A DNA stretch of 36,666 bases from Saprospiraceae bacterium. Lineage in GTDB: Bacteria; Bacteroidota; Bacteroidia; Chitinophagales; Saprospiraceae. Positions within the stretch are counted from its first letter, which is position 1. Every line of letters begins with the position of its first letter. The notes under the pieces are model-generated. The model was not told where the DNA came from and ran no database searches. It saw only the letters and a list, made by a program, of their open reading frames with translations. Location of the stretch: assembly GCA_016787415.1 (NCBI GenBank), contig JAEUUT010000164.1, forward strand, positions 1 through 36,666, written 5' to 3'. A program made the position numbers and the translations under genes. Shown here in pieces: positions 6,538-15,297 of the stretch.

Positions 6538-6818
6538 TTGGATAGCCGTTCGGCTTCGCCTGTTGGATGGCCGTTCGGCTTCGCCTCACGACATAGGGGA
6601 CCTGGGATCAGGCGGATAAAGCGGATTATATGGATTTTTGTGGCCTGTCGGCCACTTTTTTTGATTTAATACAATATTAGGATGCAATAAGCGGATGGTC
6701 ACTATGTTCAAATCATGCAGGTTTTGGCCGCCAGGCCAAAAAAAAATCCATTTAATCCGCCCGATCCGCATCATCCAAGATTCCTCCTGTCGTGAGGCGA
6801 AGCCGAACGCCCATCCAA
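6538..6818. repeat. Long composite inverted repeat
   Basis: Outer arms 6563-6600 and 6783-6818 (core GGCGAAGCCGAACG and complement) and inner arms about 6606-6657 and 6719-6778 (core GCGGATTA...ATGGATTTTT and complement) are reverse complements with mismatches; the loop is about 60 bases. The outer left arm is also directly duplicated (TTGGATAGCCGTTCGGCTTC at 6538 and a near copy at 6563). The element fills most of the 390-base gap between the two plus-strand genes. No ORF of interest lies in it. Confidence 0.85.
6640..6662 (+). terminator. Intrinsic terminator inside the inverted repeat
   Basis: GTGGCC / GGCCAC (6640-6645, 6650-6655) with loop TGTC is followed by seven T (6656-6662). It lies 104 bases after the stop of the LVIVD protein gene and should end its transcript. 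Confidence 0.7.
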
Positions 6819-6926
6819 AGCCCATCCCACCCGCAATTTATACTCCTTCCAAAATCCTCCCACTTCTAAACGTTTACGAATCTTGTCCGTTTCGCTGTAA
6901 ACTTTTTGCCCACCTATCACTGCAAA

Positions 6927-9158
6927 ATGAAACAGCGCAACCTCTTGCTCGGACTGTACGGGCTGCTGACCGTTCTGAGTTTTTTTCTGCTTACCCGCCT
7001 GAAGTTCACCTTCGATTTTGAGCAGTTTTTCCCGCAAGGCGATCCCGACTGGGAGTTTTTCAAAAATTACATCCGCGATTTTGAAAGCGACGACAATTTT
7101 CTGCTCGTAGCCGTGGAGCGCAAGGAAGGCGTGTTCGATTCCGTTTTTCTAGCGCAATTCCACGATTTTTCCCTCAAAGCGGTTCAATTGCCGCATATCA
7201 CCTCGGTCAGTTCGCTGACGCGCATGCAGTATCCGCTCAAAACGCCATTCGGCATTACCAGTACGCCAGCCATTCACCTCGACCAACCGGAATTTTATGA
7301 AAGCGACCGGAGGCGGGTGTTGCAGGATCAGCGTTTTGTACACAACCTGATTTCGGAAGATGGCACGGCACTCACTGTGGTATTAAAAACCATCAACAAC
7401 ACCTCGCTCGAGCAAGCCGGCGCATTGATGGATAGCCTGAACATGCTCCTGAAATCGTACCCATTCGAAGCCACACACACCTTGGGGCGCGCCAGTTTTC
7501 AGACGGAAATGGTGTGGATGGAAATTCGGGAAGTGCTGGTATCTACCCTGGTGGCTGCGCTGCTGGCTACGGCCATCCTGTTTTTCATATTCCGGCGCTG
7601 GTGGTCCGTGTTCATTGCCATGGCCGGTATCGGGCTGTCGTTGCTGTTTTTTCTGGGATTGCTGAGCGCCATGGGCCGCGAACTGAATGCGCTGGCGGCC
7701 CTCTACCCTATCCTGATGTGTATTGTGGGTGTGGCTGATACGATTCACATTACCAGCAAATACCTCGACGAACTGGCGAAAGGCCATGAGCGCCAGGTGG
7801 CCATACGTATTACCCTGAAAGAAATCGGGCTGGCCACTTTTATCACCTGCATCACCACGGCCATTGGTTTTGCCTCGCTCATCACCAACCGAACGGCGCC
7901 GATTCAGGGGTTTGGACTCAACGCTGCATTGGGTGTTGTGGCTGCTTTTTTTGTGATTTATGGCTGGCTGTGGGCCATGCTGCCACGTTTTTCGGCAGAT
8001 CAACTGGTGAAATTCACACCGGAATACGCGTTTTGGGGAAAAGCCATGGAGCGCATTTACCACTTTACCCGACTGCGTGGCCGGCAAATTGCCTGGGTAT
8101 CGGTGGGGCTGCTGGCGCTTTGCCTCTGGGGCATTTCGCAGATCAATACTAATTACCGCATCAAACACAACCTGCCACGCGGGCAGCAGATCACCCGGGA
8201 CTTCCTGTATTTTGAAGAGAAATTCTCCGGGTTCCGGCCGCTGGAGTTTGCCGTTTTTCCGCAAAACGGGCGCCAGGCCGACGACTTCGAGGTGCTGCGC
8301 GAAATGGATAAATTTGAGCAGCATGTACGCACTTACGCTCCCGTGAAAACCCTCGTATCGGTCAACGACCTGTATCGCAGCCTCCATGCCATGAACTATG
8401 GCAACCGGCCTGATGCCTACCGATTGCCCGACAGCCTGGCTGAATTTGAAAAAATACATCGGCTTGCCGCACAGTTGCCGCCTTCGGCCTCGGACGTGCT
8501 GCTGAGTAAAAACCGCGACAAAGCCCGGATTGCAGGGCGTATGCAGGATGTAGGGCGCGATACGGTGGCTATTATTCAGGCCAGTATCGATGCCTGGAAA
8601 ATGACGCACATCGACAGCAATATCGTCCGGTTCAAAACCACCGGCACCGGTGTCATACTCGACAAAAACTCTGCCTATATCCGCGACAACATGCTGCAAG
8701 GGCTTATTCCTTCGGTGTTGGTGGTGGCGCTCATTATGGGTTTGCTGTTCAAAAACCTGCGTATGGTGCTGGTATTTACCATTCCAAATGTATTTCCACT
8801 GTTTTTTGCGGGGGCGCTCATTGGCTTTCTGGGCATCCCGCTGGAAGCCGGTATCGCCACCGTTTTCAGCATCGTGTTTGGCATTGCTACCGACGACACC
8901 GTACACTTTTTGAGCAATTTCAAACTTTGTCGCGAACAGGGCATGAACGTAGAAGAAGCGCTGCGCACCACCCTGGCTGAAACCGGCAAGGCCATGTGCA
9001 TGGGCAGTTTGATCCTGTTTTTCAGTTTTCTGGTCATGTTGTTTTCCATTCATCCACCCTCCGTTTCGGTGGGTTTGCTGGTGAGCGCTACGCTGGCAGG
9101 GGCACTGTTCTGCGATTTGCTGCTGGTGCCGGTGCTGGTGCGGCGCCTTATTAAGTGA
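6927..9158 (+). CDS. RND superfamily exporter of the MMPL/SSD type
   Basis: 743 residues with the two-fold layout of MMPL/Patched-like RND proteins: one membrane helix at the N-terminus (LLLGLYGLLTVLSFFLL), a periplasmic loop of about 180 residues, a block of helices (about 195-400), a second periplasmic loop (about 400-575) and a second helix block to the end. The paired motifs GVADTIHITSKY and FGIATDDTVHFLSNF hold the Asp residues expected for proton relay in the sterol-sensing-like domains. Such inner-membrane proton-driven pumps export lipids, hopanoids or hydrophobic compounds; the substrate cannot be told. The ATG at 6927 (MKQRNLLLG) is chosen over an upstream in-frame TTG at 6906. No membrane-fusion or TolC partner is adjacent. 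Confidence 0.88.
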   Translation: MKQRNLLLGLYGLLTVLSFFLLTRLKFTFDFEQFFPQGDPDWEFFKNYIRDFESDDNFLLVAVERKEGVFDSVFLAQFHDFSLKAVQLPHITSVSSLTRMQYPLKTPFGITSTPAIHLDQPEFYESDRRRVLQDQRFVHNLISEDGTALTVVLKTINNTSLEQAGALMDSLNMLLKSYPFEATHTLGRASFQTEMVWMEIREVLVSTLVAALLATAILFFIFRRWWSVFIAMAGIGLSLLFFLGLLSAMGRELNALAALYPILMCIVGVADTIHITSKYLDELAKGHERQVAIRITLKEIGLATFITCITTAIGFASLITNRTAPIQGFGLNAALGVVAAFFVIYGWLWAMLPRFSADQLVKFTPEYAFWGKAMERIYHFTRLRGRQIAWVSVGLLALCLWGISQINTNYRIKHNLPRGQQITRDFLYFEEKFSGFRPLEFAVFPQNGRQADDFEVLREMDKFEQHVRTYAPVKTLVSVNDLYRSLHAMNYGNRPDAYRLPDSLAEFEKIHRLAAQLPPSASDVLLSKNRDKARIAGRMQDVGRDTVAIIQASIDAWKMTHIDSNIVRFKTTGTGVILDKNSAYIRDNMLQGLIPSVLVVALIMGLLFKNLRMVLVFTIPNVFPLFFAGALIGFLGIPLEAGIATVFSIVFGIATDDTVHFLSNFKLCREQGMNVEEALRTTLAETGKAMCMGSLILFFSFLVMLFSIHPPSVSVGLLVSATLAGALFCDLLLVPVLVRRLIK

Positions 9159-9216
9159 GCAACACGGATGGCACGGATGAGGTACCGATTACACAGATTT
9201 TATGGGTAAAATCTAA

Positions 9217-9376
9217 GAGGCTGTTTGAGTTAATCTGCTGGAGTTCAAAAGAGCAGATTTTGTTGGTAGGTGATCCATGTTTTTTGATTCATAGTGGTGC
9301 TCTGGGTCAAAAAATATGGATCAGATAACGACAAAAGATGCCTTTTGAACCCTGCAAGATTAACTCAAACAGCCTC
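9217..9376. mobile_element. MITE-like element with terminal inverted repeats and TAA duplication
   Basis: The ends GAGGCTGTTTGAGTTAATCT (9217-9236) and its exact reverse complement (9357-9376) bound a 160-base non-coding segment that stays partly self-complementary inside (GTTCAAAAG...TGATCCAT with the complement at about 9309-9350). It is flanked by TAA on both sides (9214-9216 and 9377-9379), consistent with a 3-base target site duplication. There is no transposase ORF. It would need a related IS elsewhere in the genome for movement. Confidence 0.7.
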
Positions 9377-9487
9377 TAAGAAAAATGAGCACCTGTTCTC
9401 ATCCAAAAACTGGACATTCGCCTCCCGAAACAGGTTTCACCCACTGTGAAAGCCTGCAACACCTGTTTAACCTGTTCAATTTCACCT

Positions 9488-10573
9488 ATGAAAAAATCGA
9501 TGTACCTGCTGCTACTGGCGGCAACTATGCTGTTTACATTTTGCAAAAATGCCGAAACCGGCCCATGGGCAGATTTCAAAAAATGTGGCGGCAACGCCTG
9601 TGTTACGGAAGCCATTGCCGTAAAAGACCTGCTGCTCAGCAACCCGAAAAGAACCCTGGCTGATTTTCAGCGCACCTATGAGAAAGGCGAAGACCACGTG
9701 ATCGGCTGGGTGTATATCCTGCGCGACAGTGTGCTGGTCAATTCGGCGCGCAGCAGCATCGAACAGCGTTTTGCCATGCAACAGGCGATTATTGCTGCGG
9801 TAAAGCCTTACGAAAATGACCCACAAGTAGGCGAATCTGCCAAAACCATCTTGAACGAAGTGGAAATGCTGGCCATCGCTTCCGAACTGGAAGACGATAT
9901 TGTGGAGCCCAGTTCCGACCCCATTACTGGCACCTACGGATTCGATACAGAGAATTTTCAGGGCACCGGCGAGTTGCAGGTAAGCCTGACGGCGTATGAC
10001 AAGATCAAGTTCAAACTCAGCGTTTTTGGTAGCGGCGAAGCACCCAACCAGGGTTTTATGGAAGGAGAAACCACCTTGTCGCCTGAAAACGTGGCCAAAT
10101 TTTCACTGAATGAATATGGCGGCGAATGCACCCTGCAATTTACCTGGAAAGCCGACGCTGTGGTGATTGAAACCCTCGCCGGAACAGATGCGTTTTGTGG
10201 CTTCGGCGGCAACGTAAAAGCCGATGGCACGTACAAACGCCAAAGTTTCAACGATCCGTTTCTCGGCAAAGCCGATGCCCGCGTGGTAGGTTTGTTGCAG
10301 GGAGTATGGCAATCGGCCGATGACCCGAAGGCATCTGTAAAAATTGCCAATGGCCAGTACACAGACATGTATGAAGGCCAGGAACCGCTGCCTGCACGCT
10401 ATATCTACTATCCCGTTTGCCCGCAAGATTGTAATCCTGTCGGAAAAATGCCCTGCCTGACAGTCATCGGCCAGGACGATGTGTGTTACAGCATCGTGAA
10501 GGCGGACGGCAAAGTGCTGGAAATTTCACAGATTGGCGGCACGGGGAATACGAATCGGTATGTGAGGAAGTAG
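9488..10573 (+). CDS. Putative lipoprotein of unknown function
   Basis: 361 residues, not recognised. The start MKKSMYLLLLAATMLFTFC at 9488 gives a lipoprotein-like signal peptide with Cys at residue 19, although the lipobox (FTFC) is atypical; the upstream open frame to 9446 would place a cytosolic stretch before it. The middle (about residues 150-250) is rich in beta-type sequence (GTYGFDTENFQGTGELQV, GECTLQFTWKADAVVIETL), suggesting a lipocalin-like or small barrel domain, and a second related stretch follows (LLQGVWQSADDPKASVKI). Several Cys residues in the last 60 positions (YPVCPQDCNPVGKMPCL) may form disulfides. It probably sits on the periplasmic side of a membrane. Likely its own transcription unit, since repeat elements flank it on both sides. 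Confidence 0.75.
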   Translation: MKKSMYLLLLAATMLFTFCKNAETGPWADFKKCGGNACVTEAIAVKDLLLSNPKRTLADFQRTYEKGEDHVIGWVYILRDSVLVNSARSSIEQRFAMQQAIIAAVKPYENDPQVGESAKTILNEVEMLAIASELEDDIVEPSSDPITGTYGFDTENFQGTGELQVSLTAYDKIKFKLSVFGSGEAPNQGFMEGETTLSPENVAKFSLNEYGGECTLQFTWKADAVVIETLAGTDAFCGFGGNVKADGTYKRQSFNDPFLGKADARVVGLLQGVWQSADDPKASVKIANGQYTDMYEGQEPLPARYIYYPVCPQDCNPVGKMPCLTVIGQDDVCYSIVKADGKVLEISQIGGTGNTNRYVRK

Positions 10574-10593
10574 GGTTGATGAGGGATGATGAG

Positions 10594-10770
10594 GGATGAA
10601 TCAGGATTAGCAGGATTTTGAGGATTAAAAGGATGCTCAACCAGATGTCGAAATTAATAAGATTGGACTAAAAATAAACCTCCTGGATCAATTGTAATTA
10701 ATTATTGAAATTTCGACATCCGGTTGGGCATCCTTTTAATCCTTAAAATCCTGCTAATCCTGTTTCATCC
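10594..10770. repeat. Long inverted repeat with 67-69-base arms
   Basis: Arms 10594-10660 and 10702-10770 are reverse complements with few mismatches, with a loop of about 41 bases. The arms are themselves built of short quasi-repeats containing AGGATT (AGGATTAGCAGGATTTTGAG and onward). It fills most of the 308-base gap before the TonB receptor gene, and no other feature was seen there except the promoter at 10800. Confidence 0.88.
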
Positions 10771-10799
10771 ACCCCATTTCCTAATAACATATGTTTTTC

Positions 10800-10830
10800 T
10801 TGGCTATCCAAAAAACAAATTTCATATTTG
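10800..10830 (+). promoter_or_regulatory. Probable promoter of the TonB-dependent receptor gene
   Basis: TTGG (10800-10803) and CATATTTG (10823-10830, one mismatch to TAnnTTTG) are 19 bases apart, about 50 bases before the ATG at 10882. Confidence 0.45.
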
Positions 10831-10881
10831 CTTCTGCAACAAAGCAATAATTTGTTAATTTTTAAAACTTGCCCTTTTTGT

Positions 10882-13662
10882 ATGAAGCGAATTTTCCACA
10901 TTTTTCTAAGTACCTGCATCTTGCTATGCATGGCGCACGTTGTCGGCGCACAGAGCCGTCAGGTCACCGGAACCGTACAGGACAAAGCCGACGGCTCCGG
11001 ACTGCCGGGTGTCAGTATCCGAATAAAAGGCACTACCGGCGGTGCTACTACCGACATCGACGGTAAGTATAGTGTCAACGTCCCGAATGAATTCAAAATG
11101 CTGGTATTTACCTCCACTGGTCACATCACACAGGAACTGGAAATACCAGAATCCGGCATTTTGAATGTAACCATGGATGTAGACGCGAACATACTGGGCG
11201 AGGTGGTCATCAGTACTGGTAGCCGCAGTAGCCAGCGTACTATCACCGATTCGCCGCTGCCCATCGATGTGCTGGCAACGAAGGATTTGCTGAGTACCGG
11301 ACAAACCACATTTGACAAAGCACTGCAATACCGCGTACCTTCTTTCAACACGGTAAACACGCCTGTAAACGACGCCACTACCCTGCTCGACCCCTACGAA
11401 ATCCGCAACATGGGCCCGAGCCGTACCCTCGTACTCATCAATGGCAAACGCAAAAACCTGAGTTCGCTGCTGTATGTTCAGTTTTCGCCAGGCCGTGGTG
11501 AAACAGGTGTCGACCTGTCTGCCATTCCTACCGATGCCATCAAACGCGTGGAAATTCTGCGCGATGGCGCTTCCGCTCAATACGGTTCCGATGCGATTGC
11601 AGGCGTCATGAACGTGATTCTGAAAGATCGTTTTGAATACACCACACTGAATCTCAATGCTGGCATTACCGGCGAAGGGGATGGCGAAAATTATGGCGTA
11701 TCGCTCAACAGCGGCTCCAACTTCGGCGACCGCGGCTTTTTAAATTACACCCTGAATTTCAGCCAGCAGGAAAATGCCATACGTTCGGGTAAGGTAGACC
11801 TCGCAACAGAACTCGCTACTTTTGGTGGAAGTCCCGAGCAGGATGCACTGATCGAACGTTATCTGGGAGACTTCCCCACTGCGGGCAATATCAACGGTAC
11901 CGGCGAAGTAAGCGCAGCACGCTTCCTCATCAACGGCGGCTTGCCAGTGGGTGAAAACACCCTGCTTTATGCCAATGCAGCCTATGTAGCCAAAAAAGTA
12001 ATCAGCAACGCCAACTTCCGTGCGCCCTACTGGCGCCAGGATCGCGGCCTGCTGCACAGCATCACCGACAATGGCGGCAAAAACTACATCAATGACGCTA
12101 CCCTCGCCTTCCCTACTGACGATCCGAGCATCTACCGCGGTTATATTGGATACGGCCCTACTTTTGAAGGCGATCTGAGCGACTATAACTTCACGGTAGG
12201 CGCGAAAAACGAACAAAACGGCTGGACGACCGACTTGAGTTTTACCCTCGGCGGCAACAAACAATTGTACACCGTCGACAATACCGTCAACCGTACCCTT
12301 GGCACCGCCAGCCCCACCCGCTTCCGTCCGGGTGGCTACGGCTTCAACCACACCGTAGGCAATATCGACGTTACGAAAGCACTCAACGACGACCTGCACC
12401 TGGCTTTGGGTATGGAAGCGCGTTCGGAGTCGTACACCATTTTTGCAGGCGATACGGCCTCTTATTCCGGCGAGGGCGCCAACTCTTTCCCTGGCATCAA
12501 CGCTGTCAATGCAGGCGTCAATACCCGTTTTAACCTGGGCGGTTATGTAGACCTGACCTACGACATCACCGAAAATTTCCTGCTCAACGGCGCTTTCCGT
12601 ACCGAGAACTACAGTGATTTTGGCAATGCCAATGTGTATAAACTTTCTTCGCGCTACAAACTTCTCGACAACAAAGTGGTGCTTCGCGGGTCGTATTCTA
12701 CCGGCTTCCGTGCGCCTACCCTGCACCAGATTTATGCACAATCCACACAGGCATCGTTTGTGGGTGGCACCATCCAGTTGTCGGGCTTGTTCAACAACCG
12801 CAGCGCGCAAGCGCGGGCACTGGGCATTCCAAACCTCAAACCGGAGAATTCGACCAATCTCGCGCTGGGTGTGGGCCTGAATCCGACCAACAACCTGAGC
12901 ATTTCGCTCGACTATTTTAAAATCAATGTGAAAGACCGCATTGTGTACAGTTCGTCTATTTCGTCGAGCGATCCGAACAGTACGCTGGGCGCTATCCTTA
13001 CCAGAGCAGGCGTTGCCAATATCCAGTTCTTTATCAATGGTATCGAAACCAACACTTCCGGCCTCGATTATGTAGTGTCTTACCGGAACATAGGTTTGGG
13101 CAATGGCAACCTGAACGTAAACCTGGCAGGCAACTTTATCCTCAACAACGAAATCGTGGGAACGCCTACCGAGCCGGAGGCCATCAAGCAAGCCGGTTCG
13201 AGCATCCTGAGCGCTCAGATCAAATCGCTGCTGACGGAAAGCCGCCCAGAGTACAAATCCATCCTCGGTCTCGATTATTCGGTAGGTAAATTGTTTGTCG
13301 GACTGAACAACACCCTGTTTGGCCCTACCCGATTCCAGGATCTGGACAATGGCGGTTCTATTATGAACCACATCAAAGCGGAATTTGACCCGGCGGTGGT
13401 GACCGACCTGAGCATCGGCTACAACTTCAACAAAAAATTCTCCGCTACGCTAAACTGCAACAACCTGCTCGATGTATTGCCGAAATGGGATCTGGTGGCA
13501 CTCGACGCAGAAGGTGCCGCTGCTATCGCCGACCCGGCCGACAAGAGCCTGCTCCGCGGCTTCCTGGGCTTCAGCGGCCGCTACGATATCCTGGGTTACA
13601 ATGGCTCACAGTTTAGCCAGTTGGGCCGGATGTTTAATGTGCAGTTGTCGTTTAAATTTTAA
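10882..13662 (+). CDS. TonB-dependent receptor with N-terminal carboxypeptidase-regulatory-like domain
   Basis: 926 residues. Order: signal peptide (MKRIFHIFLSTCILLCMAHVVGAQ), CarboxypepD_reg-like domain (VTGTVQDKADGSGLPGVSIR, about 28-110), plug domain (about 125-250, with RTLVLINGKRKN and IKRVEILRDGASAQYGSDAI, the classical plug end), then the beta-barrel with TonB-receptor signatures (LRGSYSTGFRAPTLHQIY, LKPENSTNLALGVGL) and a C-terminal aromatic strand ending in Phe (FNVQLSFKF). It is an outer-membrane active transporter driven by TonB-ExbBD. No SusD-like partner follows, so a glycan-uptake pair is not supported; the substrate is unknown. The open frame reaches upstream to 10828, but the signal peptide fixes the start at 10882. 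Confidence 0.95.
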   Translation: MKRIFHIFLSTCILLCMAHVVGAQSRQVTGTVQDKADGSGLPGVSIRIKGTTGGATTDIDGKYSVNVPNEFKMLVFTSTGHITQELEIPESGILNVTMDVDANILGEVVISTGSRSSQRTITDSPLPIDVLATKDLLSTGQTTFDKALQYRVPSFNTVNTPVNDATTLLDPYEIRNMGPSRTLVLINGKRKNLSSLLYVQFSPGRGETGVDLSAIPTDAIKRVEILRDGASAQYGSDAIAGVMNVILKDRFEYTTLNLNAGITGEGDGENYGVSLNSGSNFGDRGFLNYTLNFSQQENAIRSGKVDLATELATFGGSPEQDALIERYLGDFPTAGNINGTGEVSAARFLINGGLPVGENTLLYANAAYVAKKVISNANFRAPYWRQDRGLLHSITDNGGKNYINDATLAFPTDDPSIYRGYIGYGPTFEGDLSDYNFTVGAKNEQNGWTTDLSFTLGGNKQLYTVDNTVNRTLGTASPTRFRPGGYGFNHTVGNIDVTKALNDDLHLALGMEARSESYTIFAGDTASYSGEGANSFPGINAVNAGVNTRFNLGGYVDLTYDITENFLLNGAFRTENYSDFGNANVYKLSSRYKLLDNKVVLRGSYSTGFRAPTLHQIYAQSTQASFVGGTIQLSGLFNNRSAQARALGIPNLKPENSTNLALGVGLNPTNNLSISLDYFKINVKDRIVYSSSISSSDPNSTLGAILTRAGVANIQFFINGIETNTSGLDYVVSYRNIGLGNGNLNVNLAGNFILNNEIVGTPTEPEAIKQAGSSILSAQIKSLLTESRPEYKSILGLDYSVGKLFVGLNNTLFGPTRFQDLDNGGSIMNHIKAEFDPAVVTDLSIGYNFNKKFSATLNCNNLLDVLPKWDLVALDAEGAAAIADPADKSLLRGFLGFSGRYDILGYNGSQFSQLGRMFNVQLSFKF

Positions 13663-13715
13663 TAAAACGCTCTAAAACACAGCCACTGCGGCCTGTTTTT
13701 TATCAAATATGACTC

Positions 13716-13757
13716 ATCCCGAATTTTGGTTAAGGCCAGGGTTCGGGATTTTTTTTT
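13716..13757 (+). terminator. Intrinsic terminator after the TonB receptor gene
   Basis: ATCCCGAA (13716-13723) and TTCGGGAT (13742-13749) form a perfect 8-base stem with an 18-base loop, followed by a run of T up to 13757. It lies 54 bases after the stop codon. Confidence 0.75.
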
Positions 13758-13779
13758 GCGGCTATTTCCCGCAGATTTT

Positions 13780-13938
13780 CCCGTAGAGTAATTTCCCGCA
13801 GATATCGCAGAATACACGCAGAATTCGCAGAACGTAGCGTACACATTATTACTTCAATGTCCGGAAAATGTAGGTGTACGCTACGTTCTACGAATTCTGC
13901 GTGTATTCTGCGATATCTGCGGGAAATTACTCTACGGG
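13780..13938. repeat. Near-perfect 65-base inverted repeat
   Basis: Arms 13780-13844 and 13874-13938 are reverse complements with one clear mismatch (GCAGAACG against GTAGAACG) and a 29-base loop. Within the arms CGCAGA-type words repeat every 9-10 bases (CGCAGATAT, CGCAGAATA, CGCAGAATT). It lies in the 416-base gap between convergent genes. The rest of that gap holds the terminator at 13716 and the heptamer array at 14053; nothing else was seen. Confidence 0.95.
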
Positions 13939-14052
13939 AAATAACGCTACTGAAATCAACCTAATCAATCTTTTCCGGGCCGAATTATTCGGGATGACTC
14001 CTGTTCATATTGTCACCTGCCTGGGAATACCGGAAATTTCCACCCTTCCCCT

Positions 14053-14080
14053 GATAACAGATAACAGATAACCAATAACT
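14053..14080. repeat. Heptamer array (GATAACA-type) touching the esterase stop codon
   Basis: Units GATAACA, GATAACA, GATAACC, AATAACT run from 14053 to 14080 in exact 7-base phase, and the stop codon of the minus-strand esterase (14079-14081) overlaps the last unit. The same unit family occurs at 20848-20882. Confidence 0.85.
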
Positions 14081-15155
14081 AACCAAAGTAAAGCCAATCC
14101 GTTGCTCTGGGAAATTCCTGCCCCCAGCGGGATTCGTTGTGGCGGCCATTAGGGTCTATTTCCAGCCGGAATTGCAGCAAACCAGGTGGCATACCGCGTT
14201 TTTCTACCGCTTCCTTGAATTTTTTTGCATTCGCCACCATATTAGAGCCCTCCTTCCCACCGCCGTACAAATAAATGCGGGTAGGCGTGGAAAAATGAGC
14301 GAAATGCATCGGCTCAAAATAGATACGCGGCGTGAGCCACAGCGAGGGAGAAAAAATCATGAATTTGGAATACACCTGCGGGAACATCAGGCCCGCATAG
14401 ATGCTGATCAATCCACCCATGCTGCTGCCTCCTACACCCGTATGTTCTCTGTCGGGCAGGGTTCTGAATTGCTGATCAATATACGGTTTCAGGGTTTCAA
14501 CAAGGAAACGGGCGTACTCCTGCCCGAGTCCTTCGCCCCATTTGTGGGTATTGTAGGGTGAAAACTCCTTGATGCGCTCTTTTCCGCCATGGTCGATAGC
14601 CACTACAATCATATCGCCTTTTCCATGCTGGGCCATGAGCGCAAGTTTCTGATCGACCCCCCAGGTGCCGAACGGTGCATTGTGTTCAAACAGGTTTTGG
14701 CCGTCTTGCAGGTATAAAACGGGATAGCGCTGGTCGGTGCTGTCGTAATTCCAGGGCAACAGCACCGAGATGCGGCGGCGGCGGCGAAGTTGCGGCACAT
14801 TGAATCGTTTGGCAACGACCCGAATGTCCGGATAAAAACCAGGATCATAGGCGCCGGAGTGCTGTTTCCAGCGCGGCACAATATCGGCTACTTTTCCGCG
14901 GGGTTTTTCCATACGGCGGTTGGTAGGCGGGTGGCCATCATGGCCAAGTTCCTCCGCTTCCCAGCCTCCTTTCACATATTTGTACTCAAAAGGCTCGCCA
15001 TTGGTGGGTATTTCCCTGAAGGTGTATTGGTAATGCCCTTCCTTCAATTTCATCATCTTAAACCGCTCGTCGCGGGTGGTCCAATCATTGAAACTTCCGG
15101 TCAGAAACACAGGTCGAACGTCGTCGTTGGGCGTAAATAGGTTTAGCGTCAGCAT
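14079..15155 (-). CDS. Esterase-family alpha/beta hydrolase with N-terminal carbohydrate-binding-like domain
   Basis: 358 residues. The N-terminal 100 residues resemble a CBM20/CBM48-type beta domain (VFLTGSFNDWTTRDERFKM, FEYKYVKGGWEAEE). From about residue 120 comes a putative esterase domain of the esterase D/enterochelin-esterase type: ISVLLPWNYD, YPVLYLQDGQNLFE, the nucleophile elbow GVGGSSMGGLIS (Ser in GxSxG) and a late His in DPNGRHNESRW as likely base. It probably hydrolyses an ester on a sugar, siderophore or acyl compound. No signal peptide is seen, so it is likely cytosolic. Start MLTLNLFTPNDD at 15155 is preferred to an in-frame ATG at 15188. A good -7 box lies at 15268-15275. Confidence 0.85.
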   Translation of the reverse strand: MLTLNLFTPNDDVRPVFLTGSFNDWTTRDERFKMMKLKEGHYQYTFREIPTNGEPFEYKYVKGGWEAEELGHDGHPPTNRRMEKPRGKVADIVPRWKQHSGAYDPGFYPDIRVVAKRFNVPQLRRRRRISVLLPWNYDSTDQRYPVLYLQDGQNLFEHNAPFGTWGVDQKLALMAQHGKGDMIVVAIDHGGKERIKEFSPYNTHKWGEGLGQEYARFLVETLKPYIDQQFRTLPDREHTGVGGSSMGGLISIYAGLMFPQVYSKFMIFSPSLWLTPRIYFEPMHFAHFSTPTRIYLYGGGKEGSNMVANAKKFKEAVEKRGMPPGLLQFRLEIDPNGRHNESRWGQEFPRATDWLYFG

Positions 15156-15267
15156 ATAGCAGTAATCTGCGTTGTCAGCGACGTACACGCAGAAGGAATG
15201 GTGCAGTAAAAATCAAATAATACCGGCAAAATGTGGAAGCGGCAGCACATGCAGGTTATCCGGTGCG

Positions 15268-15275
15268 CAAAGATA
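15268..15275 (-). promoter_or_regulatory. Probable -7 box of the esterase gene
   Basis: Minus strand TATCTTTG fits TAnnTTTG exactly, about 112 bases before the chosen esterase start and just downstream of the MarR gene. No clear TTTG -33 element was seen. Confidence 0.45.
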
Positions 15276-15297
15276 ACCAATGGCAGGCTGCGTGGTA

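Noticed and set aside
10882..13662. TonB-dependent receptor as SusC of a polysaccharide utilisation locus
   Set aside because: No SusD-like gene or glycoside hydrolase is adjacent; the next gene is beyond a terminator and on the other strand.
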